Assembly: GCA_964019335.1 (NCBI GenBank)
Contig: OZ025679.1
Span: forward strand, 496,001 to 560,000
DNA length: 64,000 nt
Reading direction: 5' to 3'
From: Diplonema japonicum
Taxonomy: Eukaryota; Euglenozoa; Diplonemea; Diplonemida; Diplonemidae
Shown piece after piece: positions 19,288 to 34,200 of the stretch. The first letter of the stretch is position 1; every line of letters begins with the position of its first letter. Under the pieces are notes generated by a model, which had not been told where the DNA came from, did no database searches, and worked only from the letters and a program-made list of their open reading frames with translations. A program made the translations under genes and the position numbers.

Positions 19288-22200
19288 ATGTCAATCTTCA
19301 GGGCGGCAACAATAAGTGCTGCCTTGTGGCTAGCTTGCTGCCAGCCCGTTCGGGTATCTGTCACCACGGCAACAACAAGTGAAGTCTCTACAGTGGCCCC
19401 CACGCTGTTCACGGTGGTTCTCGGCTCACCCCCAATATCAAATGTTATAGTGCCTCTCTCAACTACCGATGGCACGGAGGGAACGGTTTCGCCCTCATCT
19501 TTTGTATTCACACCTGGTTTCTGGAACATCGCCCAGACGGCGACCATCAAGGGTGCAGACGACTTTATCGACGACGGTGACATGCCGTACTCCATTCGCG
19601 TAGGGCCCGTGGCCAGTGCCGACCCTGCCTTCAACGCCTTCAATCCACCTGACATCACCGTCACAAACACAGATGATGACACAGCCGCCATCAACGTCTC
19701 CCCGACGACGGGGCTCATCACCACCGAGGCAGGGGGCACAGCTACGTTCACCGTGTCGCTCGCATCGCAGCCAACCGGCACAGGGATCGGCAGTGTAGTG
19801 ATTGGTCTCACATCTTCCGACACGACAGAGGGCACTATGTTCCCAGCCAGCTTGACGTTCACAACAGGAAACTGGGCAACGCCACAAGTGGTGACTGTGC
19901 GTGGGGTTAACGACGACGTAGCCGACGGCCCTGTGGTGTACCAGGTGGTGACAGCGGCTGCTGTTGCGACAGATCCGAACTACAATGGCTTCAATGCCGC
20001 AGATGTATCCGTGACGAATACCGATGACGACGTTGTTGGTGTGACAGTGTCACCTGCTGGGCCCCTCACGACAACAGAAGCAGGGGCGCAGGCCAGCTTC
20101 ACAATTGTTTTAGATAGTGAACCTACGGGAACTGTGAGCATCCCGATCACAAGTGACACAACGGCTGAGGGTGTGGTGAGTGCTTCTTCGGTTTCCTTCA
20201 CTGTGGCAACCTGGTCAACTGTGCAGACAGTTACTGTGACAGGTGTGGACGACAACATCGACGATGACAACGTTAACTACAACATCGTCTGCGGGGCGGC
20301 TGTGAGCACAGATGCTGCTTACAATGGCTTTGACCCTGCTGATGTGACAGCCGTTAACATAGATGACGACACTGCGGGAATCACAGTTTCTCCCACCAGC
20401 GGTTTGCAAACGGCAGAGGACGGGACTAGTGCGGTCTTTACTCTTGTGCTACGAAGCGAACCAACAGCTGATGTTACCTTCACAGTGACCTCCGGGGATA
20501 CGACTGAAGGGGATGTACCAACAGGCACTTACACATTCACCTCCACGACTTGGAATGTAGCGCAGAGTGTGACTGTGGTGGGGCAGGACGACAATGTGGT
20601 TGATGGCACTGTGTCCTACAGCATCACTCTTGTTAGTGCCAGCACCGATGCCAAGTACGCGTTGATAACGAGCACACTGCCTGCCAGCAACCTTGATGAC
20701 GATGTAGCCGGTATAGTTGTTACTCCCACGAACATTGTGACCACTGAGATGGGCGGCACGCAGAGTTTCACGATACTCCTGCGGAGCGAGCCTATCAGCG
20801 CAGTGGTGCTAGACGTCGTGAGCGGGGACACAACAGAGGGCACAGTGGACAGGCCGCAGGTGACTTTCACGGCGATGGATTGGAACGTTGCGCAGGTGAT
20901 CACCGTCACTGCTGTCGATGATTTGATTGCAGATGGGGCTGTGACCTACCCCATCACCATCGGGCCAGCAACAAGCACTGATGCTATCTACAGCAACATG
21001 CCTGCACCGGGTGTGCTGGTCACAAACACCGACGACGACGTCGCTAGCATCGTGGTGACTGCAGCGTCGACAGTGACATCGGAAGCAGGGCAGACGGCGG
21101 TCATCACGTTTGTCCTGAATAGCGAGTGCACATCAGATGTGGTTGTGTCTGTGCAGAGCAGCAACCCAGCCGAGGCAACTGTGCTCCCTTCAACGGTGAC
21201 GTTTACTCCGGCGACATGGAGCACTGCTGTCACGGTGACCGTCACTGGTGTCGATGACTTCATTGATGACGGCGACGTGGCATATATCGTTTCAGTAGGC
21301 CCTGCTGTGTCTAGCGACACTTCGTACTCAGGCATCGTGGCAGCAGATGTCCAGTTAACCAACACTGACGATGATGTCGCTGGTGTAACAGTGAACCCTA
21401 CCATGGGGCTCATCACCACAGAACAAGGGGGACAGGCCTCTTTCACAATTGTGCTAGACACTCAACCAGTTGGTGGTCAAGTGCTCATCTTGATGACAAC
21501 TGACTCCACTGAGGGTACTTTAAGCGCTGATTCAGTTTCATTCACATTCAGCAACTGGGCAACGCCACAAGTGGTGACTGTGCGTGGGGTTAACGACGAC
21601 GTAGCCGACGGCCCTGTGGTGTACCAGGTGGTGACAGCGGCTGCTGTTGCGACAGATCCGAACTACAATGGCTTCAATGCCGCAGATGTATCCGTGACGA
21701 ATACCGATGACGACGTTGTTGGTGTGACAGTGTCACCTGCTGGGCCCCTCACGACAACAGAAGCAGGGGCGCAGGCCAGCTTCACAATTGTTTTAGATAG
21801 TGAACCTACGGGAACTGTGAGCATCCCGATCACAAGTGACACAACGGCTGAGGGTGTGGTGAGTGCTTCTTCGGTTTCCTTCACTGTGGCAACCTGGTCA
21901 ACTGTGCAGACAGTTACTGTGACAGGTGTGGACGACAACATCGACGATGACAACGTTAACTACAACATCGTCTGCGGGGCGGCTGTGAGCACAGATGCTG
22001 CTTACAATGGCTTTGACCCTGCTGATGTGACAGCCGTTAACATAGATGACGACACTGCGGGAATCACAGTTTCTCCCACCAGCGGTTTGCAAACGGCAGA
22101 GGACGGGACTAGTGCGGTCTTTACTCTTGTGCTACGAAGCGAACCAACAGCTGATGTTACCTTCACAGTGACCTCCGGGGATACGACTGAAGGGGATGTA

Positions 22201-25200
22201 CCAACAGGCACTTACACATTCACCTCCACGACTTGGAATGTAGCGCAGAGTGTGACTGTGGTGGGGCAGGACGACAATGTGGTTGATGGCACTGTGTCCT
22301 ACAGCATTTCCTGTTCTGTGACAGCAACAGGTGACACACGGTACCAAGGTCTGAGCAGCACAGTAACTGTTTCTAATCGCGACAATGACGTTGCTGGTGT
22401 GCTAGTCACGCCGACGGTGTTGGCCATCTCAGAGACAACAAGCCAGACCGCCGATTTCAGACTGACATTGGAAAGTGAACCAACTGCAGATGTCAGCTTC
22501 TCGATCAGGTCCAGTGATACAAGTGAGTCCACGGTAGCACCTGGCACAGTGACCTTCACAGCTGTAACGTGGAATGTACCGCAGGTGGTGACCGTCACTG
22601 CTGTCGATGACCAAATGGACGACGGAGATGTGCTGCATAGTATAATTGTTGATGTGGGGACAAGCCTTGACCCCGCGTACAACGGAATGGATCCTCAAGA
22701 CGTGCAGGTCACTACACTTGACGACGACACAAAAGGCGTGACGGTATTTCCTACGAGTGGTTTACAAACGAACGAAGGTGGACAAATGGCGGAATTCACA
22801 GTGCTGTTAACAAGTCAGCCAGTAGGAGATGTATCAGTGACCTTCTCCGCAGCTGCTGAGGTTTCTGCATCGCCTGCTACGTTGCTGTTCCTTCCCTCCA
22901 CATGGGGCTTTGCACAGACAGTAACGCTGACAGGGATCGACGACAACATAGCCGATGGCGATGTTTCTGTCACTGTTACTGCAGCGCCCATTGTCAGCAG
23001 CGACACCAACTACAATGGCTTCGTGGCACCGTCTGTCACAGTTACGAACCTTGACGACGATGTGCCAGGGGTGAGCACGACCGCAGGCACTGACGTTACC
23101 ACTGAGTTAGGTGGCTGGGCGTTTTTCACTGTCAGACTATTGAGCCAGCCAACCGCAAATGTGATAGTGCCACTGTCCAGCAGCGACCCTACTGAAGGCG
23201 TACCCGATGTCAGTTCCCTCATCTTTACAGCGGCCACATGGAGTATCCTTCAAACCGTGACTGTGACGGGGGTCAATGACCAAGCAGCTGACGGTGATCA
23301 GATGTATACTATAAACATCGAGAAGTGTGTTACATCTGATGCAAGATATTCTGCCCTTTCCAGCAGCAGCATGAGCATGACGAACACGGATGACGACGTC
23401 ATTGGGGTCACTGTCACCCCTGTTATGGGTAGTACCACTGAGAATGGCGGGTTGATGACCTTTACCGTAGTTCTAAGTAGCATGCCGAGTGCATTGGTGA
23501 CTGTGCCTGTCAGTGTTTCCGACGCAACCGAAGGATCAGTGTCAGTTGCTTCTATTTCCTTCAGCGGTAGCAGCTACGCAATCCCACAAACGGTGACAGT
23601 GACGGGTCTTGATGACTTCGTGGCTGATGGTGACGTGGCCTATTCTGTGGTTCTGGCGCCTGCGACGAGCAGTGACGTGCAGTACTCGGGCTTCGACCCT
23701 TCCGACATCCAAGTTATCAACACTGATGACGACGTAGCCTCGCTTGTCGTGACCCCGACATCTGGTCTGGTCACTTCCAAGGCCGGCGGTGGTGCTACAT
23801 TCACTGTTGCTCTCGGGAGCCAGCCTACAGCCTCTGCGACAGTCCCTATTTCCTCTTCGAACACTGCAGAAGGTGTGGTTGCGGTTTCGTCTCTGACCTT
23901 CACGACAGCCAACTGGAACCAGCTACAAACAGTGACTGTGTCGGGTGTCGACGACCATGTTGATGACGGCAACGTGGTGTTCAACGTTGTTGTGGGGCCT
24001 CCTACTTCCTCAGATGCAGCGTTTTCTGCGCTGTCTGCTGTGCAAGTTGGTGTCACAAACCTGGACGACGACACTGCGGGCATAGTGGCCACAGCCTCCC
24101 CAAGCCTCGTGACGACCGAGGCTGGCGGCATGTCCTACGTGTACATCTCGTTGAGCAGCATGCCTGCCAATGACGTGTCCATCAGCGTCGCCTCGACGGA
24201 CACCAGTGAGGGGACAGTATCCACCAATAGTGTGCACTTCACGCCTGCCACCTGGTCTGTCATACAGACAGTGACTGTCACCGGCGTCAACGACGATGTT
24301 GCAGACGGCGACGTGCAATACACAGTTATGCTCAGTCCTGCCGTCAGTGCGGACATGAAATACGCGTCGATCGACCCACAGGACTTCCTCATCACCAACA
24401 CGGACAACGACGCAGTGGGAGTCACGCTGTCGGCAACACAATTAACCACTTCAGAGGCTCAGACGAGTGCTACGTTCACAGCTGTACTCAATTCCGAGCC
24501 CACCGCTGATGTGCTGATGGCAATGACAAGTAGCGATATTACAGAGGGGAGTGTTATGCCACCATCCCTTTCGTTCAGCTCTGCGACATGGTCCGTGCCG
24601 CAGACGGTGACCGTGGTGGGTGTAGAGGACTTCGTGGCAGATGGTGACATCACGTACAATGTGCGACTTGGAGCATCGTCAGCTGATGCCAACTACAATA
24701 GCAGAATATTTGAAGTGTCTGCCACAAACACTGACGACGACACAGTGGGATACACCGTAACGCAGATGCAGAGCACCACCTCAGAAGCAGGCAACACGGC
24801 CACCGTGGAGTTTAGCCTAACCAGTGAACCAATCGCAGCTGTTATCATAATGTTAACATCGAGCAATCCGCAAGAGGGTACGTTGTCGACGGCTACATTA
24901 ACTTTTACCAGCGCATCGTGGAATGTGCCTCAGACACTCACGGTGCAGGGCGTCGATGATGAGATTGCTGACGGAGATGTAACTTACAGTGTGGTCACGA
25001 GGTCAACAGCGTCACAAGATACGAACTACGCCCTCCTGGACCCTCAGGACCTTACTTTCGTGAATATAGACGACGATGTAAGTGGCATCGATGTGGCACC
25101 TCTTTCAGGCCTCACGACAGCGGAAGACGGCACATCAGCGACGTTCACAGTTGCCTTGCGCTCACAGCCAGAATTAGTTGTGAGCATCCCCATCACGTCA

Positions 25201-28200
25201 CAAGACAGCACTGAGGGGCGTCCTGCAACATCTATGCTGCAGTTCACACCCTCCAATTGGAAGGCTGTGCAAACTGTCACTGTCATCGGCGTCGATGATT
25301 TTGTTGCCGATGGCGACACTACATACACCATGACAGTGGGCACCGCGCTGAACTACTACAGCATCAACCCGCCGGACGTGGTACTCACCAATACAGACAA
25401 CGACGTAGCCGGTGTTGTTGTCACAACGTCGGCAACCACACTGACCGAAGCAGGCACGCAAGCATTCATCACTATGGTGTTGAGCAGCCAGCCGTTGGAC
25501 ACGGTCACCGTTCCTGTGAGTAGCTCTGACACAACGGAGGCAACTGTATCACACGTTTCGATGGTATTCCAGCCGTCGTCTTGGAACACCGTCCAGACTC
25601 TCACCGTGACTGCTGTTGACGACAAGGTGGCAGACGGTGACCAGAATATCAATCTGGTTCTGGCAGCGGTTGTGTCCTCTGATGCTGCCTACAGCGGAAC
25701 CGTTCTGCAAGACATTGCGCTGACTGTCGTTGACGACGATGTGAGCGGTGTGCTTCTCTCGCTTGTCTCTCAAAGCTCCACAACCTCAGAGACAGGCACG
25801 TCTGTGTCACTTTCCTTAGTGCTGCAGTCTCAGCCAACTGCAGATGTTATTGTCCAGATTGCGTCGAGCAACGCACAGGAGGGCACGCCGTTACCGCTGT
25901 CAGCAACCTTTACGGTACTCACGTGGAGCACACCACAGCCCATTGTAGTCACAGGTGTCGATGATAAGCTGGACGATGGCAATGTGGGTTACTCAGTGTC
26001 AGGCACTGCAATGTCCGCTGACGCTGTTTACCAGGGTGCTGCCTCGGTCTTTATTCAGCTAACTAACGAAAACGACGACACAGCTGGCATCACTGTGGCA
26101 CCGACTACTATGCTCACCACGTCCGAAGGAGGCGACACGGCAACGTTCACAATGGTGCTGAATTCTGAGCCCAGCTCTGCTGTGGTTGTTTCGCTTTCGA
26201 GCAGCGATACTACAGAAGGTGCGCTGTCTCCAACCTCACTAACGTACGATTTCTCAGACTGGTCTATACCTAAGACAGTGACAGTGACAGGCCAGCCTGA
26301 TACAGTCGATGATGGTGCTGTGACTTACGAAGTGATCTTTTCGCCCGCTGCTAGCATGGACATGAACTACCACGGCACGGTGATAGCTAACATCCCTGTC
26401 ACCAACGAGGCGCTGCATTGTTCCCAGTTTTTGTGTCCTGCTGATAAGATCCCCCAAAACGTACATTGCACAGGATCTAGCTGCACAGAGCCGCAGTGCT
26501 GTATCTCTTCGTGCGCTTCACATACGTGTGTCACACCCAGAGTTCCTGTTGCCTCACCTAACATGGTGCCCTGTCCCTCGGGATGCACCGATACCATCTG
26601 TTGTGAGTACTCATGTACTGGTCACTCCTGCCCCATAGGAACGGTGGTTCGTGATGCCACGTGCCCTTCATCTACGTGTACGGACAATATTTGCTGTGGT
26701 GAGTCGTGCAGCACATTTACTTGCTTGTCGGGCTTCTTGATTAAGGCAGCTGCAGCAACCTTAGGATGTCCTGCAGGTGGTTGCGACAACGGCTTCTGCT
26801 GCGAACAAAGCTGTGACTCGTACCAATGCCCTATGAACTACAAGCTCAAGACTTCTGCGGACAACATCCGCTGCCTGACGGGGTGCAATGTCAATATGTG
26901 TTGCGACATAACGTGCAACAGCTATGTATGTCCGACACACCTGGCGCTACTTCCCAACGCACTTACGATCTCATGCGACAGCAACGGATGCAGCACGGCC
27001 AAGTGCTGTTTTGATAGATGTGCTGGGGTTGTTTGCACCGCAACTTCTGTTTGCAGGAACCCTGGAACGTGCGACCCGACCTCAGGACAGTGCCGAGGTG
27101 ACCCGCCCAAGGTGGACGGCACAGCCTGTGATGATGGCGACGCTTCGACAACCAATGACATATGCTCTAGCGGCACCTGTGTGGGGGGCATCCTGTGCGG
27201 GGCTAACGTATGCACACCGTCAGAACCGCAGTGCTTTCTGTCTGCATGTTCTGGAAACACTTGTACAGAGAAGCAAAAGCCCGATGGCACTGCATGCAAC
27301 GATGGCGACACAGCCACTGTTAGTGATGTGTGCACAAATGGAAAATGCGCCGGAGAATGGCCAAGATGTTCCACGTTTAGCTCTGCACAATGTACCTTGA
27401 AGACTGACAGCGCAACCATTGTGTGCCCTTCTGGCACTTGTGACACGGCGACCTGTTGCAGCACTTGCACCGACTTCGACGTTATGCTGTGTCCAAGCCA
27501 GCAGCTTACGAACTCTCTTTGCCAGTCCGGTGGGTGTGATGCGCTTACATGCTGCAAAGATCTTTGTAAAGGTGTTGCGTGCGCGGCTTCAGATAGCTGT
27601 CATCAGGTAGGTACATGTGATTCAGCGACCGGTTTCTGTACCGACCCAGTAGTACAAGACGGTACTGTTTGCGACGATGGAAACGCAGAGACGCGTAGTG
27701 ATGTCTGCACGTCTGGTGTGTGCTCTGGTACTTGCGTGGGGACTAACTGTGCGGCAGCAGAACCCTCTTGCAATGTTCCTGTGTGCACAGGTGCGTGCAC
27801 GCAGCTGCCAAAGCCGGATGGCACCGTTTGCAACGATGGTAACGTTAGAACCGTCGGCGATCGTTGCAGCAGTGGGCGGTGCGGTGGTGCAATTATTACA
27901 TGCGGTACATCACCTTTGGCCATGACTTGCGACCTCATCACCGGTGCTGCTGGACGACAGTGCAGAGCCAAAGAGTGCAGCTCTGCTGAGTGCTGCAACT
28001 CCTGTGCCACATACTCAGGTACCTGCCAAGCTGGATATATTGCTGACACTTCTGCCAACATTTACTGTCCTCAGAGTGGTTGTTCGGCTGTTCTCTGCTG
28101 TAAGCCTGATAAATGTGCAGGTGTTACATGCAGCGGAGAAGGGCAGTGCACATTCTCAGGGGTTTGCGATCCACTCACCGGTATTTGCAACGTTGCAAAC

Positions 28201-31200
28201 AAAGCGGATGGTGTTGCGTGTAATGATGGTGATGACAGCACAGCAGGGGATCGCTGCATAGCTGGAGTGTGTGTCGGGGATGCAACGCTGGTGGATATCG
28301 GCTCGAAGTTCGTTGTGGAGACACCTTTCGACACCCTCACTGCCACACGGACTGCTTCGCAAGGTCTCCTTACAGCTCTGCAAAACCACTTGCGGGCTGC
28401 TGTTATCGGCATCAGGCGCATTAAAATCCAGTCGGTGTGTCGTGTTGATGGCACTGGCACGCGCGTGGTAGCATCTTGCATACCAGGCACTGCTGTGGTT
28501 AGCACAACAAAGCGTCGTGCCACCACTTTAGCAGCTGGCGACACATTTGTACATCTCACGGCTGCTGTTCCCAGTGTCTCTCTTGCCATGGCAACGGCAG
28601 ATGTTCAGCAGGCAACAAAACCGGGGACGCAGGTTGGGCAGTACCGTATCATCCCGCCAGAGGCCCCAATCACTACTGGGCTCTGCGCAGCTGTGGCATG
28701 TGATGTGAAAGGGCAATGCCACGACAGCGTCGAGTGCCGGACATCGACGGGAAAATGCGCCGAGTCGTATGTGGCAGATGGCACAACGTGCGACGACAGT
28801 GAGGCGGGCACTTCGATGGACACATGTGTGCTCGGTGCATGCAGTGGTATAATCACATGTTCAGGTGTGAGTTGTGCCCCCATAAACCCTCAATGCTACA
28901 CTGCTGCGTGCACTGCTGACTCTAAATGCAGCCAGGTCCTAAAGGCCGATGGCACGCCGTGCAACGATAACAACCCCAATACCGTCGATGATAGGTGCAA
29001 CAGAGGTGTCTGCCGGGGTACAGACCGGTGCTTGAATGTTGTTTGCGCTGCAGCTGACTGCCGCCTAGCAGGGGTTTGTGACCCTGCCACCGGTTTGTGT
29101 AGTAGCCCGCTCGCCCCCGACAACACGATATGTGACGATGGCGATGCTGCAACGGGTGGCGACAAGTGCATCGCAGGCACTTGTGTTGGTTCCATCTCCT
29201 GCGGGACGGAAACTTGCGTACCTTTAGAGCCGTTATGCCACACAGCAGCTTGTGAAAACGATGTGTGCACGCAGAAGACCAAGGTGAACTGGTCCCCCTG
29301 CGATGACGGTGAGCCAATAACCGTAGACGACCATTGCATGGCTGGCAGCTGTGTAGGGGCTGACAAGTGTGCCGGTGTTACGTGCGACAACGCGGATCAG
29401 TGTCATGACACGGGATACTGTCTGCCCACGACAGGAATATGCACGATGTCGCAGCGTCAAGATGGCTATCCCTGCGACGATGGCGATCCAACAACCACTG
29501 GCGACAAATGCATCCGAGGTCTCTGCTTAGGGTCCGTTAGCTGCAAGGCTGGAACTTGCCAGCTTTCAGATAGCCAGTGCCACACTGCAGGTTGCGATGC
29601 TATCAATGGCCAATGCATCGAGATCTCGAAGGCAGACGGTACAGTGTGCACAGACTCCAACCTCGATACTACCAATGACAAATGCGTAAATGGAAACTGC
29701 GTAGGAACCAACCTGTGCCTTAACGTTCTGTGCAAAGCGAGTGATGTTTGCCACGATATAGGTGTCTGTGACCCTACACTGGGTATCTGCAGTGATCCCC
29801 AGAAGTCATATGGCACAGCATGTGATGATGGCGACGCATCTACGGGAGGTGATAAGTGTATCAATGGCGTCTGCATAGGTTCAATTGTTTGCGGTGGGAA
29901 TGTGTGCATGCCTTCGTTGGCACAATGCCAGGCTGCTGCCTGCGTGGGGAGCAGTTGCGTATCGATTTCGAAGACAGGTCCTTGCAACGACGAGAACATG
30001 CTAACCTTGGACGACCAGTGCACTAATGGGCAGTGCAGGGGTGTTGATAGATGTGCTGGAGTTACCTGTTCGGCTTCAGACGACTGTCATGCTCTTGGTA
30101 CATGTAACCCTATCACTGGTTTGTGCAACGACCCAGTGCTATCAGATGGCTCTCAATGCAATGATGGCGATGTGAATACAGTCGGTGATAGATGCGTTGG
30201 TGGTGTGTGTGTGGGAGAAGTAGCTTGTGGTTCCACTGTGTGTACCCCCTCGCTTCCCAAATGTAATGTTGCCAGCTGTGACGGTACGCAATGCGTTGAG
30301 CGTGCCAAGCCCGATGGGTCTGGCTGCAACGACGGTGACCCTGCAACTGTCAACGATAGATGCATTGGGGGTGCCTGCACAGGTGCGCTGTCTTGTCAGG
30401 GAAGCCTGTGCCTTCCGAGTGACCCGCAGTGCCACGTAGCCTTGTGCGACCAGGATAGGTGCATGCAAAAGGTGAAGCCAGATGGGACACCGTGCACCGA
30501 TGGCTTGACGGAGACCACAGATGATAGGTGCGCAGTTGGTATTTGTACAGGCAAGAACAAGTGCTCTGGTGTGGTGTGCACAGCGAGCGATAGCTGCCAC
30601 ATGCAAGGGTCGTGCAACCCTTTGACGGGCTTGTGCTCAGACCCTTTGAAAGCAGATGGCGTTGTTTGCGATGATGGCGACACCGAAACATCGAACGATA
30701 AATGCGTGTCTGGGGTGTGCGTGGGTTCCATCAGCTGCGGTGGCGGACTGTGCATACCGCTTAGTCCAGGGTGCTACAAGGCTACATGTGTTACAAACCA
30801 GTGCAGCCAGGCTGCGATGCCTACGGGGACGCCCTGCAACGACGGGAATGCACTGACACGCAACGATGTCTGCAGCTTGGGCAAGTGCGGAGGGACGGAT
30901 CTCTGCAGCGGGGTAGTGTGTGAGGTGGCTAGCCAGTGTCATAATGTTGGCGTGTGCAACTCGCAGACCGGCATATGCAGTGACCCCATAAAGCCCGATG
31001 GCGCCATCTGCGACGATGAAGTAGCATACACGGGCGATGATGTGTGCACCGCTGGTGTGTGTGCAGGCTCTATTCTCTGCGGTGGCTCACCTTGCAAGGT
31101 TGACAGTCCTCAATGTCAGCTTCCAACTTGCAACCAAGGAACGTGCTCTTTCCTGAACAAACCCGACGGGACCGTCTGCAACGATGGCGACATTAACACA

Positions 31201-34200
31201 GGGTCTGACAGCTGCTTGGGGGGACGTTGTGTAGGCAGTGATAGGTGCCAAGGTGTGACATGCACTGCCATGAGCCAGTGCCACAACGTAGGTGCCTGTA
31301 TCAGTTCCAGGGGGTCTTGTACACAACCTAGGAAAACAGACGGGACATCTTGTGACGACGGCTCTTTGTTGGGAACAGGGCAGTGTACTGCTGGTCAGTG
31401 CTTGAGCAAGGTAACTTGCAGGAACGAAGTATGCGCCGCAGTTGAGCCGCAGTGCCACAACGCCGTGTGCTATGCTGACGGTTGCGGATTGCTCACCAAG
31501 TCAGATGGTACGCTGTGCGATGACGGTGACGACAGGACTGCCGGTGACCGATGCATGGGCGGTGGGTGCTCTGGGTCAGTCACATGCAACAACACAGTGT
31601 GCAGCTCTTCCTCACCGATGTGCCACGTGCCGAAGTGCAGCAACAACGTCTGCATTCAGGTGCCTAAGCCTGATGGGACCCCTTGTGATGACGGTAACCA
31701 GCAGACCACCGACGATAACTGCCAGGGCGGCACGTGTGCGGGGACTGACAAATGTGCCAGTGTAGTGTGCACGCCGTCGTCCATGTGTGTTGAGAAAAGC
31801 TCTTGCAACCCTAAGACGGGCCTGTGCGTTGAAGAGCACAAGGTAGCAGGGGTGGCCTGTGACGATGGTGATGCTGCAACTAAGCAGGATGCTTGTCATT
31901 TCGGTGTCTGTGCTGGTGTTCCTACGTGCAGCGGGGTCGTGTGCACACCTACAACGTTGCCATGTCTGCAAACAGTATGCTTGAACAACCGCTGCGACGA
32001 ACAACATAAGCCTGATGGCATCACGTGTGATGATGGGAACCCAGACACACAGGAAGACAAGTGCCAAGGAGGTGCCTGTGTTGGGTGGGTTTCCTGCGGT
32101 GGGATCTGTACACCCAGCGACCCGTGGTGCGGCACGGCTGCTTGTGTAGATGGCAAGTGTGTTCAAAAGCCAAAGACAGACGGCGCCACTTGCCACGACG
32201 GTGTACCCGACACTGTTAACGATGTGTGCAGCAATGGGGTTTGTGAGGGTGAGAATCTGTGCGCAGGAAAGGTGTGCGTTGCATCTGATGGCTGCCACGA
32301 CAATGGTGTTTGCATTTCACATCTTGGGATTTGTAGCAATGTAGTGAAGACAGACGGAGCATCATGCAACGATGGCCTCGCTGATACCACGGGTGATAAG
32401 TGTTTGGCTGGTGCCTGTGCCGGCACATTGTCGTGCAATGGTTCCCCTTGCACCCCTACAGAGCCCCACTGTTTCATTGCAGTGTGCACCAACAATGTGT
32501 GCACGCAGGTTGCAAAGGACGACGGCACGGCATGCAACGACAACGACCTCACCACAATGAACGACAAATGTGTCAACGGAGCGTGCGCTGGCGAGTCACG
32601 TTGCGCGGGCGTGACATGCCCTGCTGCAGTATGTTGTTGGTTTTTTTCAAGTATTCAATCCACAGGACTCTTGCCACACTGCAGGCACTTGCACACCAGA
32701 GCTCGGTATTTGCACAAGCCCCCCTGTCCCGGATGGGACGACGTGCGATGATGGCGATGCTGTCACCAGCGACGACAAGTGCGTGTCGGGGGTTTGCGTT
32801 GGATCCATTGCTTGTGGCGGCGCGACGTGCACAACAAGTGCGAAGTGCTCAACAGTTACGTGCACAATGAACAGATGTGCTGAGGAAGTGCGCGCTGATG
32901 GGCTGCGCTGCAACGATGGGAACTACAGCACGGTGAACGACATGTGCACGGCGGGGGTTTGCAAGGGAACAGTTGATTATTGCATTCCTAACCTGTGCGG
33001 GCCTTCTCAGGACTGCACAAGTGGAACAGGGCCGAACATGATGTATACTTGCGCATGTAAAGCACCTCTGGTTGGCAGTGCCACGAACACACCTGCCACT
33101 TGCCGTGCCATAGGCAAGGGAGAGTGCGAGAACGTCGGTACATGCAAGAGTGCTGGACAAGTCTGTGTCGACCCATCAGCTAACAATGGGAATTGGATGT
33201 GCGTGTGTAATCCGCCGTTGCGAGGCGCTGCCGCCGACGCTGCTGCCACGTGCTCCGTCATGGACACAGACCCACAGGTGGCGCACGTTACCATCTCGCC
33301 ACCTGTGCAGGCACAGCAGTGGGGCGTCTTGCTTGCAGACCGTCTGGGGATCAACCCCAGCAGGGTGGTTGTCGAGCAGGGCAGTGCTGCTGGTGAACTG
33401 AAGGTCTCGTTCCACGGTCCACCAGACCCGAATAGTGGATCGACTATCTACGGGAACAATCATTTAGCTGTAGCAAACATATTTAGCGAATTTATGGTGC
33501 AGGCGGCCGCCTGCCCTGCAGACGGCTTCTGCAGCGCGATGTCGATCGCCTCAGTTGACTATGCTGCAATGGAATGCAGCAACCTGCCGACGGAACAGGT
33601 GTGCGGCAAGAAGGGTGGGTGCTCGTGGGGTGATAAATGTAGTAGTAGCGACGATTCGAAGGATTTCGTGTGGCACTTGCGGTGGGTGTTGCCCGTGCTG
33701 TTATTTTTCATTGTTCTTTTATGTGTGGGGCTCTTCTTGTTGTACAAGAGGCGGCAGCAGGCGATACCGATGGAGAAACTACCGTCAGACGCGCCTTCTT
33801 CCGACAAAGGTGAGAAGACACCGTCGATGGTGCCCTTGGAGTCGGATCCTGTGAAGCCGAACCCTCTAGAGCACAGTCCTGGGAGCATGCTCAGCCCTGA
33901 GGTACTCAGTCAGATGAGGTCGAGGGCCTACAACCCTGACAACGCGCCGGTATGTTATCACTTAACTACTTCAACACCACTTAGATATGGAAGGCCCAAG
34001 AGTTGAGTGCCCACACTGTGACACCGACGCGATCCCCAACATACTCCCCCATGATGGGCCACAGGGAAAATTCCCTCCCGCCCTGGGTGACGTTATCCAA
34101 AGAAACAGACCGCCCCCTGTACCCCGAGGACTACACCCACTCCCCCGATATGCACACCGCAGGTCGCGGCGCTGCAGCTCCTCCGGCCCCTTCAGGCCGC

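Noticed and set aside
19266-26600. Many minus-strand ORFs of 60-165 codons within the giant gene
   Set aside because: They recur with the ~340-nt module period and are antisense shadows of the Calx-beta-like repeats.
27603-32576. Long minus-strand ORFs opposite the Cys-rich region
   Set aside because: Composition reflects the complement of TGY-rich repeats; no start context or family resemblance.
19288-33000. Regularly spaced repeats suggesting a CRISPR-like array
   Set aside because: The repeats are long coding modules in one open frame with conserved protein motifs, not short identical repeats with spacers.
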